A stretch of 64,000 nt of DNA from Iris pallida. Lineage: Eukaryota; Streptophyta; Magnoliopsida; Asparagales; Iridaceae. Within the stretch, counting starts at the first letter, position 1, and the number at the start of each line of letters is the position of its first letter. The notes under the pieces are model-generated. The model was not told the origin of the DNA, searched no databases, and was given only the letters and a program-made list of their open reading frames with translations. The stretch covers positions 19,957,138 to 20,021,137 of the forward strand of contig JANAVB010003400.1 of NCBI GenBank assembly GCA_029216955.1. Reading direction: 5' to 3'. This document shows positions 44,087 to 56,898 of the stretch, in pieces. A program made the translations under genes and the position numbers.

Positions 44087-46600
44087 TCATGTACAGTTCT
44101 TGTGGAGAGACTCAATCGCATCCTGCATAGCTACCATCCAGTTCTTGTTGCTAGTATCTTTGATAGCCTGTCTGAAGGTGATAGACTCGTCATCCTCCAC
44201 TGGTAGTGCATATGCAACCACATTTAACTGTCCATAGTGCTTTACCTGTTCATCAAATTCATACATGTGTACTGGCTTGACCGATCTCCTTGACCTAGTG
44301 GTGGCCAAGGAATTTTTTTGTTGGTGCTGCTCTTCCTTTGATTGTTGCTCTTGTGGGGCTTCATGAACATCTTCAAAAACTTGTACCTCATCTGATGCAT
44401 CCTCAGACAACTCAATCTCAACAGCTTGATATTTGCTAGATACACCACCATCTTGATCGGACTTACTCTTCTTGCTTGAAGTCAACACTGAAGACTCATC
44501 AAATGTGACATCCCTGCTAATTAATAACTTCTTATCCTCCAAGCAGTACAGACGGTATCCTTTCACTCCTTGTGCATATCCCAAGAATATGTCTTTCTTG
44601 GCTCTCGGATCCAACTTACCCTCATTGACATGATAGTAAGCTTTGCATCCAAATACGCACAAAGTGCTGTAATCTGCTGGTTTGTCGGTCATCATCTTAT
44701 CTGGAGTCTTACAGTCTATAGCCGGAGTTGGTGATCTACTAACCAAGTACCGTGCCATGTGTATAGCATCCGCCTACCATTCTTTGCCTAAATCGACATT
44801 GGAGAGCATACATCTTGCTTTCTTACGCATGGTTCGGTTCATCCTCTCTGCTAACCCATTCTGTTGTGACATATTTCTGATGGTCCAATGTCGAATGATA
44901 CCTTCTTGAGCACAGAAATCTTTGAAGGGTCCATAGGTATATTCAGTACCATTATCAAACCTTACCGTCTTTACCTTTCTGTCTGTTCTATTCTCTACGG
45001 TCGCTTTCCACTGCTTGAACTTTTCGAACACTTGATCCTTGGTTTTGATGAAATAGAACCAAACATAACGTGTATAATCATCAATAAAAGTGACGTAGTA
45101 TCTTGCTCCATTCTTGGAAGGAATCTTGCTAGGTCCCCATACATCCGTATGCACATAGTCGAGAATACATCTTGTCTTCTGCTTGCTTGTACTGAAGGTC
45201 ACCCTATGTTGCTTGCCATAAACACAATGCTCACAGAAATCCATACTTGGCTTCTTCAAGTTCTTCAGTAACCCTGCTTGCTCAGTAAGGACACACCTTT
45301 CTCACTCATATGCCCAAGCCGCATATGCCAAAGACGCGTGCTATCAGAAGAATCAGATGTACTAACTGCTAGACCCAGTCATAGTGCTTCCCAATAAGAT
45401 ATAAAGGTTACCCTGTCGATGACCTTTCATCACCACCAAAGAACCACGAACAACGCGCAAGACTCCACCCCCGGCAACGAACTTGTTACCATTCGAGTCA
45501 AGTGTACCAAGAGAAATAAGATTTTTCTTGAGGTTGGGAACATGTCTGATATCGGCCAAAGTCCGCACAATTCCATCATATATTTTCACCGTGATAGACC
45601 CAATTCCAATAGCTCGACATACATTGTTGTTGTCCATCAACACAGAACCACCATCTGTTGCCTTGTAGGAAGAAAACCACTCCCTCTTTGGACACATATG
45701 GTACGAGCATCCGGAATCGAGAATCCAACAGTCACTCATGTTGTCATGTGCTACCGAAAAACAGACCCCGTCATTGTCAGCTTCTGAAGCACAGTTTGCT
45801 TCATCACCTTCTCTTTCTGTCTTATTCTTATTTTTTGTGTTCCTCTTCTTTAGATGAGGACACTTATTTGCATAATGTCCTTTCTCATTGCAGTTGAAGC
45901 ACTTCACTTTCTCAATAGGTGTCTTGGACTTGGATCTTGACCTTCTGGTATAAGATGCTCTATCATTTGTCCTCCCTCTTGTCGTTAAACCTTGGACGTG
46001 GTCTCCACCGTTTCCACCATTAGAAGCCAACCTTTGTACCTCATTAGACAATAAGGCACTCGTAGCTTCTTCTACGAAAATTGAATCCTTCCCGTATAAC
46101 AATGTTTGAATAAGATTCTCATAAGAATTGGGCAAAGAAAATAATAGGATTAACACCAAACGATCATCTTCTTCATGTATGTCAACATCCTTCAAGTCAA
46201 AAATAATTCGATTGAATTTTGAAATACTATTCCGAATTGACGTACCTTCCTCCATCACTAGTCTGTAGAGCGACTTTAACATATAAAGTCGGTTGGTGAG
46301 AGTCTTCGTCATGTAGAGTGATTCCAACTTCAAACATAGCCCAGCAGTGGTGGTTTCGTCCTTCACAGAGTACACGACATCCCTTTCTAAACACAGACGA
46401 ATAGCAGCACATGCTTCGAGATCCATGTCATCCCAATCATCATCGATCATGTCAGCGGACTTCTTAGATTTTCCCCGTAAAGCCTTGTAAAGCTTTTGAG
46501 ATATGAGAACATCATTCATCTGGCTTCTTTAAAAGCCAAAATCATTCTTCATATTGAACTTCTCAATTTCATACTTTCCGGTCCTGTTTGACGGAGCCAT
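44087..46600 (-). pseudogene. copia-2 gag, protease and integrase (broken)
   Basis: Gag opens at 46598-46600 (MAPSNRTGKYEIEKFN) but meets TAA at 46529-46531, then continues from MNDVLISQKLY. The zinc knuckle CFNCNEKGHYANKC is at about 45890 and the protease site CWILDSGCSYHMCP, with its Asp kept, at about 45730. Around 45260-45400 two frame changes split the [13 protein letters not shown] pre-integrase segment. The integrase core follows (VHTDVWGP, FIDDYTRYVWFYF, VRFDNGTEY, QNGLAERMNRTM) and is cut by TAG at about 44776. The C-terminal extension (FGCKAYYHV, KDIFLGYAQGVKGYRLY) runs to 44087. Reverse transcriptase breaks off just after its first motif, near 44010. Confidence 0.88.
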
Positions 46601-46647
46601 ATCAAGAATCTACACAACTAACTTTCTCTAAGAACTTTGTAGGACAC

Positions 46648-49600
46648 TGTCACGACCTGCTCTCGAATAATCAGACACGAGTCGGACACGCCCAGCCTTT
46701 GTCGTTAGACACAACAAAGTAAGCTGTACCAATCTAGGAAAACTAACCAGATATCAAGACAAGTATGAAAATACAGCATCTATAAATGTATCCCAGAAAA
46801 GAAGTACAAGTCTGAGAATTCTATTACATTCCAGCAAATGAAAGTAAGTCTACTAGTCTCAATACAAGGAAATAATATGGAAAAACTAAGGTAAGCTCTA
46901 GGCTTCTGCAGCCTCTAAGTCAAGAGCAGCACCAGCTAGCTCTCCTGCATCAATTGGCTCCTCGCCATAGTACGTGTCGCACAGAGCCTCCAACTCACCT
47001 GCAACATATCCTAGTCATGAGCGGAGCTAAGTATATCCAAGGAAATGAACATGAACATCATGGTATGAATCAAGAAACAGGAAATATATATAAGTACAGG
47101 AAATGAGATAAGACACGAAACTGAGCAGGAAGTACTGAAAGTAAAACAGGGAACATGGTATGAGTCCTGAACATAAAATACAACCTGAACATGAAGTACA
47201 ACCTGAATCATGAAATACTACCTGAATATGAAATACAACCATGAATCCTGAAATACAACCTGAATCCTGACATGTGCAATATTGAAATACTTCTAGATTG
47301 TCTGATCGGCTTGGGTAGATGCAATAAACATGAAATGGTACGGCTTTGGTCCCGCGTGCACGGTGCGGGACCTAAGCTATTCACATGAGTAGTAACAGGG
47401 TTTGATCACATATCTATAGTATTTCCCCCTCCCAGACACAAGTAATACATGAAACATGAAACCAGACAATACCGTGATACATCGTGTCAATCAAGGAGAT
47501 ACAAGGATGAACATGCAAGACATGAGAAAATGAACAAGTCCGAGGAGTATACTTGCCTGACTCCGGGTGATCGAGAAAGGGTAGTAGAGCTGGAAATCCT
47601 CTTATTTATGAATTTCAAGTTGATTAATAAACAGGCTAATTCTAATTTGGTTTATCAATCAATCTAATCATGATTAATTCTATACAAGTCTTAGCCTAGG
47701 CTTACCCCTTCTAATCATGCCTCTATAGCTTATCAAAATATTAGCCATACTCTAAATTAACAAGAAATCAAAATCCAAAATAGTTATTCTAAAATAACTA
47801 AGTTACCACATTATTTATACACACAAGTCTTGGTATCCCTAAACTGTCAACCTCTAATAGCAAGGTGTACTGCTCTTCAGCAGTCCTTAACAATCCTTAG
47901 GATAGTCTTCTATAGACATATTCTAATGGCTCTAGGATTGATACAAGATTCATGTTTACTTAAGTATTCATGTAAATACCCATGAACACCAGTGGGTGAC
48001 TAAGCTGATAAAGCTGAACTTCAAATGCATCCTTGCTAATATACAATTATACATCATACCATAGGGTCAGTCAAGCAATTGAGGTATAACCATATATATC
48101 TATTTGAATTACCTTGGTACTCACATGGATTAGATTAGTTCAGTTCTACCAAATACTGCTATAGGAATGTTTACTACTACAGGTATTGACATACTTAATG
48201 GCAGTAACCATATGTGAAAACTTGATTCCCATGGACCCTGATACAAACTGCAACCCTTTACCTACTGCACAGGCTAAATCAGTCAGTCCATTTCGACTGT
48301 TCAGACCTCCATCTGTATCACAGTGCATCAAGATATACATCGGGTACAACAATTTGCTCCATATATACTCATGCTACCTGGATAATTCTACTAAAAGAAT
48401 TTAAAAAAACTGTTAACAAAATTGGTTCAAAACTAGTTTGACAGGGAATAGAACTAGTAGGGCAGAGTTGATTAAGGGCCCTGGGATATAATTTCTTCAC
48501 TTAACTATTGATTTATTTTATGAAGTATCATAGGAAATCAATGAATGTATATGAAGGTTCACTTCTATAGTTTCAGGAACCCATTGTTTCCATTTCGAAC
48601 TGAACTTGGTTCCTACACCATTAATGGACACATCTCAGTCATCAGTCCATTATGCCTAAACCAAATTCAATAATCTGAACATGCTAATACACAGGTTTTA
48701 GGGAATTAAGATTTGATTCCAAATTATACAATCATAGACCAACTGTTAGACTATAGGGATGTGTTAAATAGGCTAGTGTATCAGTCAGTGCAAACAGTCT
48801 CACATGTCCAATATCAGGACAGTTACTAAGCAGTCAAGCCTTAGTCAATTATGAGATAATCAGTCTCATGAAAACTGTTGTATCAGTCTTCACCCACAAC
48901 TCTATGTTCAGTTCCTGAAGTTTAGTCTAAGCCATATTCTCCTTACTGGTATTCATGAATATATTGCTAAGCACAGTTTATACATTATATCTTAGGAACA
49001 ACAATCTCAGATTACTGAGATAATCAGTCTTAATTTAGACTTTGTTCAACAGTCCTATGGCTTTGGATTTAACCCACTATCCTAGCCATCTCCTTTACAA
49101 CTGATGATATTTCTAACCCTCATATCTAAATCATTCCTAAACTCATTCCTGAACATGGATTTCTGATTTAAAATTCCCAGATTTGGTCACTACTGCTGGC
49201 TGGATAACATAGCAGAATACCTATACAATTTGTTCTTAATTCCATAAGGATAAATCTCCTCAATCACATATCAGATTCCCTGACCACCCAAGCTAATCGG
49301 TCATTTAGCTAGCCATACACAGCTGGAGTAATAATCCAGTTACATAGTTCAGTCTAAAAGATTTCAGGAACTGATCATTTCGAGGCCATATCTTTTCTGA
49401 TACCAGCCTGTGTCAAACCTCAACTGGATTCCATCAATTCAACCCACATTCAAATATTGAGCCATCCTTAACATTGTATTATACTTAAAATACTCACTAA
49501 GATATCTGATGACAAAACTTTCCTTATCAAACATTCAAAGTATTACTACACCCAAAACATTCTTAAATCAGGATTGACACAACCAGTCTTCATTGAACTG

Positions 49601-50769
49601 ATATGGTTCAGTCTCTAACTAAGACTGATACAGTCAGTCTTCAATTTGAGCTAAAATCATTCAGTCCTAATTAAGACTGATGGCTCTTAATGTATATCAA
49701 AAATTCCCCAATCAAAGGATATTCTCAGAGCAATTGCTCTCGATATACAGACAACTTCAAAATAAACCTCACTTGAATCAATTCAATAAGAACGTATTAA
49801 TAACACATTCGAAAAGTAGGTGGAGATCCTGATACTTACATTCTCGAGTATCCTTGGATCGGAATGATAAGGAAGAGGATTTAATGCCTTCAGCACTTAA
49901 TATGTATCTTGAAAAGAATCAACAAATTGTTCATACACCGGATCGAAACACAATTATCAAATGAATATGAACGAAGGATCGAATCAAAACCTATGTCAAG
50001 AACACTCGATGAATTCTCCTTGATAGTTCCTTGGAGACAATTCGTCGATCACTTGTTCTACTGGTTTGTAAGAACATATTTGATCAAAACGAAGGAAAAT
50101 TGATCGAATGAAGATTAACATTCGAATCCATGGAATTAAGATTGATCGATGGAACTTACCACGAAATTTAGGATTGAAGAAGCGCTGGTTCCTTGCTGTC
50201 GTCGCCTGGAACTTCTTGGTAATGCTGATTGGTTGAGATGCTCACTGCGTCGTCACCATTCGCCATGGCCGATCGGAATTTCCAAGGAGCAATTTGTGGA
50301 AGAGGAGAATTGTGAAGAGTGAAGGAAATTTCAACTCAATCAATGGTGAGGAGGAAAAAGAAAGAGGTGATGCTGCTTATAAAGGTGGTTGAGCGTGAAG
50401 AGTAAGCTAATCCTTGGCGGGAATTTGAAATCTCTAACAAACGGTTAGAGGAAGGATTTTGAAATCGTTGGGTGCTGTTGAAAGAACAAAATGAAGAATA
50501 CTCTTCATTAACAAGAAAAGAACCCATCCATAGTCATCCCCTAGAAGTCAAGCCCATCTGTAGTTGGCCCAAGGCCTTAAACACCAATATGATTAATTGA
50601 CAGAAATTAAAAGTAGGCTTTTAATAAGAAAGCCCAGAATCAATATAATTATATAATCCAATATTTCTATTATGAAACAAGTAAAAGTTTTATTTAAACC
50701 TATTATCATATAATAATTCTTATTTTATTATTTTTTTTAAAAGTGAAAATTTAAAAAACTGGGGTTACA
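46648..50769 (-). mobile_element. 4.1 kb solo LTR nested in copia-2
   Basis: Starts TGTCACGACC and ends GGTTACA on the plus strand, flanked by the 5-bp duplication GACAC (46643-46647 and 50770-50774). On the minus strand it runs TGTAACCCC to GGTCGTGACA, the style of long plant chromovirus LTRs. I see no internal repeat of its ends, no primer site and no pol, so a solo LTR fits best. It is non-coding apart from short chance frames. Confidence 0.75.
47155..47275. repeat. short minisatellite
   Basis: About six imperfect units of 17-19 bases built on AAATACAACCTGAATCCTG. Inside the solo LTR. Confidence 0.75.
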
Positions 50770-50791
50770 GACACCTTGCTAGACTCCCAAA

Positions 50792-50803
50792 GCTCTGATA
50801 CCA
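50792..50803 (-). other. primer binding site of copia-2
   Basis: TGGTATCAGAGC on the minus strand just inside the 5' LTR. Confidence 0.85.
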
Positions 50804-50808
50804 ATTAT

Positions 50809-51358
50809 TGGGACACAGCAGAAATAAATCCAAGAAATAAGAGAATATCTCAGAGAAAATTCACAACCACAAAGACAATGATTTACGTGGTTCGACCAAG
50901 ATGCCTACTTCCACAGACGAGGGTGATTTAGTTCCACTACGAAGAAGAAAAGGAATTACAATAGCTCTCAACACTTCTCTCCTTGCACTTAAGAACTCTC
51001 TATCACAAAGATTAAAAAAAAAAATCTCTCAAATTTTTGTGTTGAACTTATTCAACAACTTTAGCTCTCTTGTGTTGAACTTATTCAACAACTTTTATTG
51101 AGCACAATGAGATATGCTTGTGTTGAACTTATTCAACAACTTACATTAAGTACTCTTAGAGATATTTTGTGGAGAACCTTTAGACCTCTTTATATACCAT
51201 AGAAATCCAATCCTATGTAGGTTTAAAATCCAATCTTATGTAGGATTATATATTGGAAATTTAATCCTATGTAGACTTACATATATTTAGAAATCTAATC
51301 TAATATATGGTCAAAGTCAAAAAATGGTCATGGGCCTATTTTTGGACACTTTCCTTCA
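50809..51358 (-). repeat. copia-2 5' LTR
   Basis: 550 bases, partner of 43332-43881. Begins TGAAGGAAAGTGTCC in element sense. Three near-palindromes TTGAACTTATTCAACAACT occur within about 110 bases. Confidence 0.85.
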
Positions 51359-51803
51359 TAAGAGTTATCCACTTTCGGTGTTTAAATATGCTGAAAAGTT
51401 GGGGGGTGGATTTAGTATAATCATAACAATCAAAATCATGTCTCCCTTTTAGAACATCTTCAACTCTATTGTGAGTTTAGAAAAAGTTGTAGCCTCAAAG
51501 GAATGATAAGTTTTCATTTAAAAGGTTTCTCCAATGCAAATGTTAAATAAATTATGAAGGTGACATGACATGATATAACAAAGACATTGTGAAATTGGTT
51601 GTCTAGTTCTAGACAATGCACTTGACAATGACTTTACCTCCACATCATTAATTATGAATAAAATTATTTATAAAAAAGGAAGAAGAGGAGAAGTTGTATT
51701 GGAAGTTGCAAAAGTATTTCTTTTATTGTCTTTTCAATACTTTTGTATCGGATAAGACTTTTTTTACCTCATTGTCTTTTATGAATATAATATTGTCACC
51801 TAT

Positions 51804-54690
51804 TGTCACGCCCTAATACCGGAATACGAAGGCGGACATGACCAGCTATCCCGTGTAAGGTACGAAGACATCATACGTTAATCACGACTGTAACTAAACT
51901 TGGGGGTACATGCTACAATCAAGTCACCTAGGGTCTCGTGGAACAACTATGTCTCAATCATTCAAGCAAGAATCATCAATTAATGAGCATATGAGATAAA
52001 GCAGTAAAGCGTCCTCGACACTTCATCAAAATGTTCATAAGAACTAGCCATGCAAGATGCCAGCTAGCACAGAGAGTCAACAGTACATAACCATAGTCAG
52101 CTGCAGTCTGATTTAATTACAATTATGTAAAAGAAAACTAATGTCCAGAACAACCGGCTAAACAGGTGCCGGTGGCTAAATGTCAAGTACAAAATGATGA
52201 TATCAGATTGGCGAAGAAGAAATCCACTCTTGTCCTCTAACGACCATGCTTTTAGTATGCACAATCTTTAGAAGGAGAAAGCTGGATCCTTAGGCGCTGC
52301 TACGAGATCTGGCCGAACAAAACCAGTATGGTCAGCCCCGAATAGCAACTACCATAAGGAAGCACAACACATATGAATGAGACAAATACCCAAGCAATTA
52401 TATAAGATCTAGCCGATAATCATAGTCTATAATTTACCTGCGAGACAATGCGACACCCTTACAACCAAACAAGGACTAAGAGTGCTGAACTGCGACGAGA
52501 TAGATTACATCCTATAATCGTGGTCAGCCCAAATAGCTTCTGGTTCGTAACTTTGGTCCATAGGCTCTCCTAGCACAATAGCCCAACCCAACAACCAAAC
52601 AAGGACATGGGTTAGACCATGCATCGTGACAGTCCATATCCCTCGGCTACTAGCAGAAGAAAATATATCGCAAGCAAGTCAATTTACAAGCGGCCATTCA
52701 GTCTTACGGCTTTCTATGTTTGGTCTGAGTTATCCCGATAATGCTTATATAGGAATCCTCATATCGTGTTAGTTCCAACAGGGCTAGCCAGTCCAATAAT
52801 AATGCTTAGCACTTAGAATACGCACCGGTCCCCTGTAAGGCCACCGTGCGGAACATATAACACATGACACATAGTAGTCAGATATCGCCATCCCCCTAAG
52901 GGAGGACGTTAAACCATATCCGTGGCCGCCAGCCTGTACGCCATGACTGATGTCTGGGAGGTGGCTAGTATAACACGACATCGGGATTCCATTCCCTCCC
53001 AATGCTTCTATCCACTTGAGTTGCCTAGATTAACCCTACTTGTGCTTGGAATCACATGTCGTGGTCACATGATCATCCTCTTAAATGTCGTACCTTGGCA
53101 CGAGTACCCTAAGTATGGATCCAGAATGGCTCATAGAGTCCCAATTCTAAATACATCCTTAGTGTAATGCATTAAACCTTCAATCATCATACCACATCAA
53201 TGTTATTGACCACTAAGAATGACCATGCTAAAAAATATGATTGTACTGACATATAACTCGTGGTATTGCTTACCACGTAGATTAGCACCTCGGTGCACAC
53301 ATAGGATAGCACCACATTGCTCACATAGTTGTACCTTAGTACATGCAAGTAATAATACCAGTACAACACAGGTAATCAAGTCAGGAACATGGTTGAACAT
53401 GTACATGGGCTAGTCACTTAGAATCCACTAGGTATACATGCGAATGGGCATACATAGGCACAAGGATCACATAGGCGTATGGGTCATATATAAGTAATAT
53501 GTGCATGGGTCAGATAGATACCTAGGTGCTTGCATACTCAAGCGCGCATGGACAGGTAGGCACATGAGTCAGGAAAAATAAGTCACAAGAGATCTAATAA
53601 AAATCGATCTGAATCATCAAATAGGTGCATGGGTAATCCTGTGCATGAATCAGTATGCGCAGGGGGCCAACGAAGTCTCCTATGACATAGGCTCAGGGAG
53701 ACGGACAGGTTGGTCCTAGCGCATAGCTCATAGGCGTATGGCGGTTTGACTCTCAATCGAACGCATAACAACTAAGGCGCATGTGGAGCAGGCGCATAGC
53801 AGATCCTGTGTATGGCAAGTCATGTGCGTGGCACCTAGGCACACGGCTAGACAGGCGCATGGAATTCAGTGCATATGCGAGACTCGTTTGCGCCTTCCGT
53901 TTATGCCCGTAGGGAACCTACGCGCATGGCACGCATTGAGTCGGGGATGCATTGTCAGGACTCCCTAGCTCATGGCCTTTCGTCGTATGGCCTCTTGGGC
54001 GCATGGGGTCGGGGATGCGTTGCCAGGACTTCCTGGCTCATGGTCTTTTGGTGCATGGTCTCCTGGGCACATGGGGGAGGTCGTCGTCCCCAAACAGCAA
54101 GCTTTGGCCATGGAGTTACGAAAACTTCAAATGGCCATAACTTGAGTTTTAGAACTCGAAATCTGACAAATTAAAAGCAAAAATTGTATAAAATCTAATT
54201 CTCTACTACATAAAAAAGTATTCTTAAAAATAAGCACTTTTAAGAGATCATTTTTACAAAAAACTCTAAAAAAACCCTACCTTATAAAAACTCAGATCTA
54301 CACTAATCTAGCCATTAAATCCAAAAGCTCCAAGAACTAAATAGGTAGAGAAAGTTTAGAGGAATAATAGGGACTAATAATATGCAAGGAATCAAAGAAA
54401 ATAAAATGGCAAGTGGTCTCTCTATTTAGTGCAAGGTGGACTTGCCTATGTGGGTTGGTGGGAGAAAAATAAAAATGAGAATGAATGAGGAGCGAGAGTT
54501 AAATCCGGATCACAACACGGTCCAGTGATTTCATCATCAGAACAATGAGCCACACCTACAACCAGACAAGGACAATGGGTGGCATACTATCCCGCGATGA
54601 GACATTATTCCATGCTATGATCAGGTGTGAATACATGATTGTGCACGTGTACAAATACCAGATATCGCATACAGGATCAATACAGAGTAA
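51804..54690 (-). repeat. long LTR-like block
   Basis: Starts TGTCACGCCCTAATACC, parallel to the TGTCACGACC start of the solo LTR at 46648. Three copies of an ACAACCAAACAAGGAC-like phrase occur at 52461, 52590 and 54557. No coding domain. The right end and target duplication could not be found, so the end coordinate is approximate. Confidence 0.45.
53420..54075. repeat. GCGCATGG-rich region
   Basis: Dozens of GGCGCATGG, TGCATGGGT and GGCACATG variants at irregular spacing; two longer related units lie at about 53936-54000 and 54004-54065 (CGGGGATGC-TTG, GGACT, CCT-GCTCATGG). Confidence 0.6.
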
Positions 54691-54976
54691 AATACGTATA
54701 CTAACAAGACAATAGGGTTAGAGATGCTCTTATGTCCTCTCAAATCCAACTTGCCATATTTTTTTGAAATGATGTTAGGAGTAGGGGCAGATACATGTCA
54801 GGACAAGTGGAGTCAACTGGCCTCACTAAAAAATCATATGTGTAGCAATAGTGTAGCACAACAATCATATAGTAGCATAGTACAACAATCCATAGACTGC
54901 TTATGTTGATGGATGTCTATACTAGTATAGAAAAGCTGCATAGCAACCCATTCCATATACTAGTAGGTGGATGCTT

Positions 54977-55192
54977 ATTGTAATGCCCCATTCCCAAATA
55001 TATTGTTACTACCACTTTTTCAAATATGGGTAATTTTGTTATTTCATATTTGTATAATATTGTGAATATTTATTATTAATAGTGTGTTAGTTATATTGGT
55101 TAGTGGCTAGCCTATTAGTTAGACTTGTGTTAATGAACCAATTAGACTAGACACTACATTAGAAACCAACAATTAGCATAACATGACTCATT
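54977..55192 (+). repeat. LTR-like fragment left of the CACTA element
   Basis: Starts TGTAATGCCCCATTCCC, an LTR-type start. Its ACTACCACTTT...GTTATTTCATATT...TAGCCT text recurs with changes at about 63890-64000, suggesting the CACTA element sits in an older LTR element. Confidence 0.4.
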
Positions 55193-56898
55193 CACTACAA
55201 CAAAAAAGTGTTTTAACGACACTCGAAAAGTGTCGTTAATGACTTTTCATGACACTTCTTCAGTGTTGTCTAGAGGGGTGTCATAGAAAGTTTGTTTACT
55301 TTCAACGACACATCAAAAGTGTCATTTAGTAAATTTATGACAACACTTTCTAAATGTCGTGTAATACTAATTTCATGGCATGATACTGGTGTCATCTTAA
55401 CGTGCTTCAATGACATCTGATAAGTGTCATCATAAATATTTTGGACTTTCAACGTCATGACAAAAATGCCATGAATAACTTTATGACAACACTTTTTGAA
55501 TGTCGTTTAATGCTTATTTCACGACAATCTACTGGTGTCATCTTAATGTTATGGATATTTTTCACAACACTTTTATGTGTAATCTAAAGATGCAAATCAT
55601 AAATATCATTAATGTCACGACACCTTATATGTGTAATCTAACTCACTTCAACTACTCATTTTAAATGCCTTCAAAATATCAATAATGCATATGAAATATA
55701 AATTGATTTCATTTGTATATTTATTTTCATATAATTAACCAAAACCAATTTCATAAAAAATAAAACTTTAATGTGCCAAGAATAATATATATTAAAATAT
55801 CTCAAATCCATACAAATAATCAACCAAAACCAATTACATGAATAATAAAATTTCTATGTGCCAAAAAATTTATATTAAAACATCTCAAATTCATACAAAG
55901 TATCAATAAAAAGTTACAAAACTAATATCCGATTTGTTACGAGGAACAATGCCTTCTATTAGTGAGAGAGAACGTCTTCCCATCTTTAGGCTGCATCGCG
56001 AGATAGATACGTCTTGCAGAATTCGTGTCCGAGGAATGCCCACATCACTACAACAAAAAAGTGTTTTAACGACACTCGAAAAGTGTCGTTAATGACTTTT
56101 CATGACACTTCTTCAGTGTTGTCTAGAGGGGTGTCATAGAAAGTTTGTTTACTTTCAACGACACATCAAAAGTGTCATTTAGTAAATTTATGACAACACT
56201 TTCTAAATGTCGTGTAATACTAATTTCATGGCATGATACTGGTGTCATCTTAACGTGCTTCAATGACATCTGATAAGTGTCGTCATAAATATTTTGGACT
56301 TTCAACGTCATGACAAAAATGCCATGAATAACTTTATGACAACACTTTTTGAATGTCGTTTAATGCTTATTTCACGACAATCTACTGGTGTCATCTTAAT
56401 GTTATGGATATTTTTCACAACACTTTTATGTGTAATCTAAAGATGCAAATCATAAATATCATTAATGTCACGACACCTTATATGTGTAATCTAACTCACT
56501 TCAACTACTCATTTTAAATGCCTTGACAATATCATCAATGCATATGAAATATAAATTGATTTCATTTGTATATTTATTTTCATATAATTAACCAAAACCA
56601 ATTTCATAAAAAATAAAACTTTAATGTGCCAAGAATAATATATATTAAAATATCTCAAATCCATACAAATAATCAACCAAAACCAATTACATGAATAATA
56701 AAATTTCTATGTGCCAAAAAATTTATATTAAAACATCTCAAATTCATACAAAGTATCAATAAAAAGTTACAAAACTAATATCCGATTTGTTACGAGGAAC
56801 AATGCCTTCTATTAGTGAGAGAGAACGTCTTCCCATCTTTAGGCTGCATCGCGAGATAGATACGTCTTGCAGAATTCGTGTCCGAGGAATGCCCACAT
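55193..56898. repeat. 853-bp direct duplication of the CACTA left end
   Basis: 55193-56045 and 56046-56898 match almost perfectly, each starting at CACTACAAC and ending at GCCCACAT. I noted only a few substitutions (for example GTGTCATCAT against GTGTCGTCAT, CTTCAAAATATCAATAAT against CTTGACAATATCATCAAT). The second copy is continuous with the rest of the element. Confidence 0.95.

Larger units (their letters stand above)
43332..51358 (-). mobile_element. Ty1/copia retrotransposon lacking RT/RNase H, with nested LTR
   Basis: Two 550-base LTRs (43332-43881 and 50809-51358) bound a minus-strand element. The tRNA-Met primer site is at 50792-50803 and a purine tract (GAGGTGGAGATA) precedes the 3' LTR. 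Gag, protease, pre-integrase and integrase are recognisable but carry stops and shifts. The sequence jumps from the integrase C-terminal extension to the 3' untranslated part. A 4.1 kb solo LTR sits in the leader. I found no matching target duplication (ACAAT against TAAGA). Confidence 0.9.
51451..54730. mobile_element. MITE interrupted by an LTR-like block
   Basis: Left AGAACATCTTCAACTCTATT and, on the other strand at 54711-54730, AGAGCATCTCTAACCCTATT are imperfect inverted repeats of a GAGCATCTCCAAC type common at plant MITE ends. The 3.3 kb between them is far too long for a MITE and contains an LTR-like start at 51804, so the MITE seems to have been split. Confidence 0.4.

Noticed and set aside
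46227..46412. 61-codon minus-strand frame
   Set aside because: Shadow of the copia-2 gag frame.
55270..56311. Two identical 62-codon minus-strand frames
   Set aside because: They exist twice only because the CACTA end is duplicated, and they translate the subterminal GACACTT repeats.
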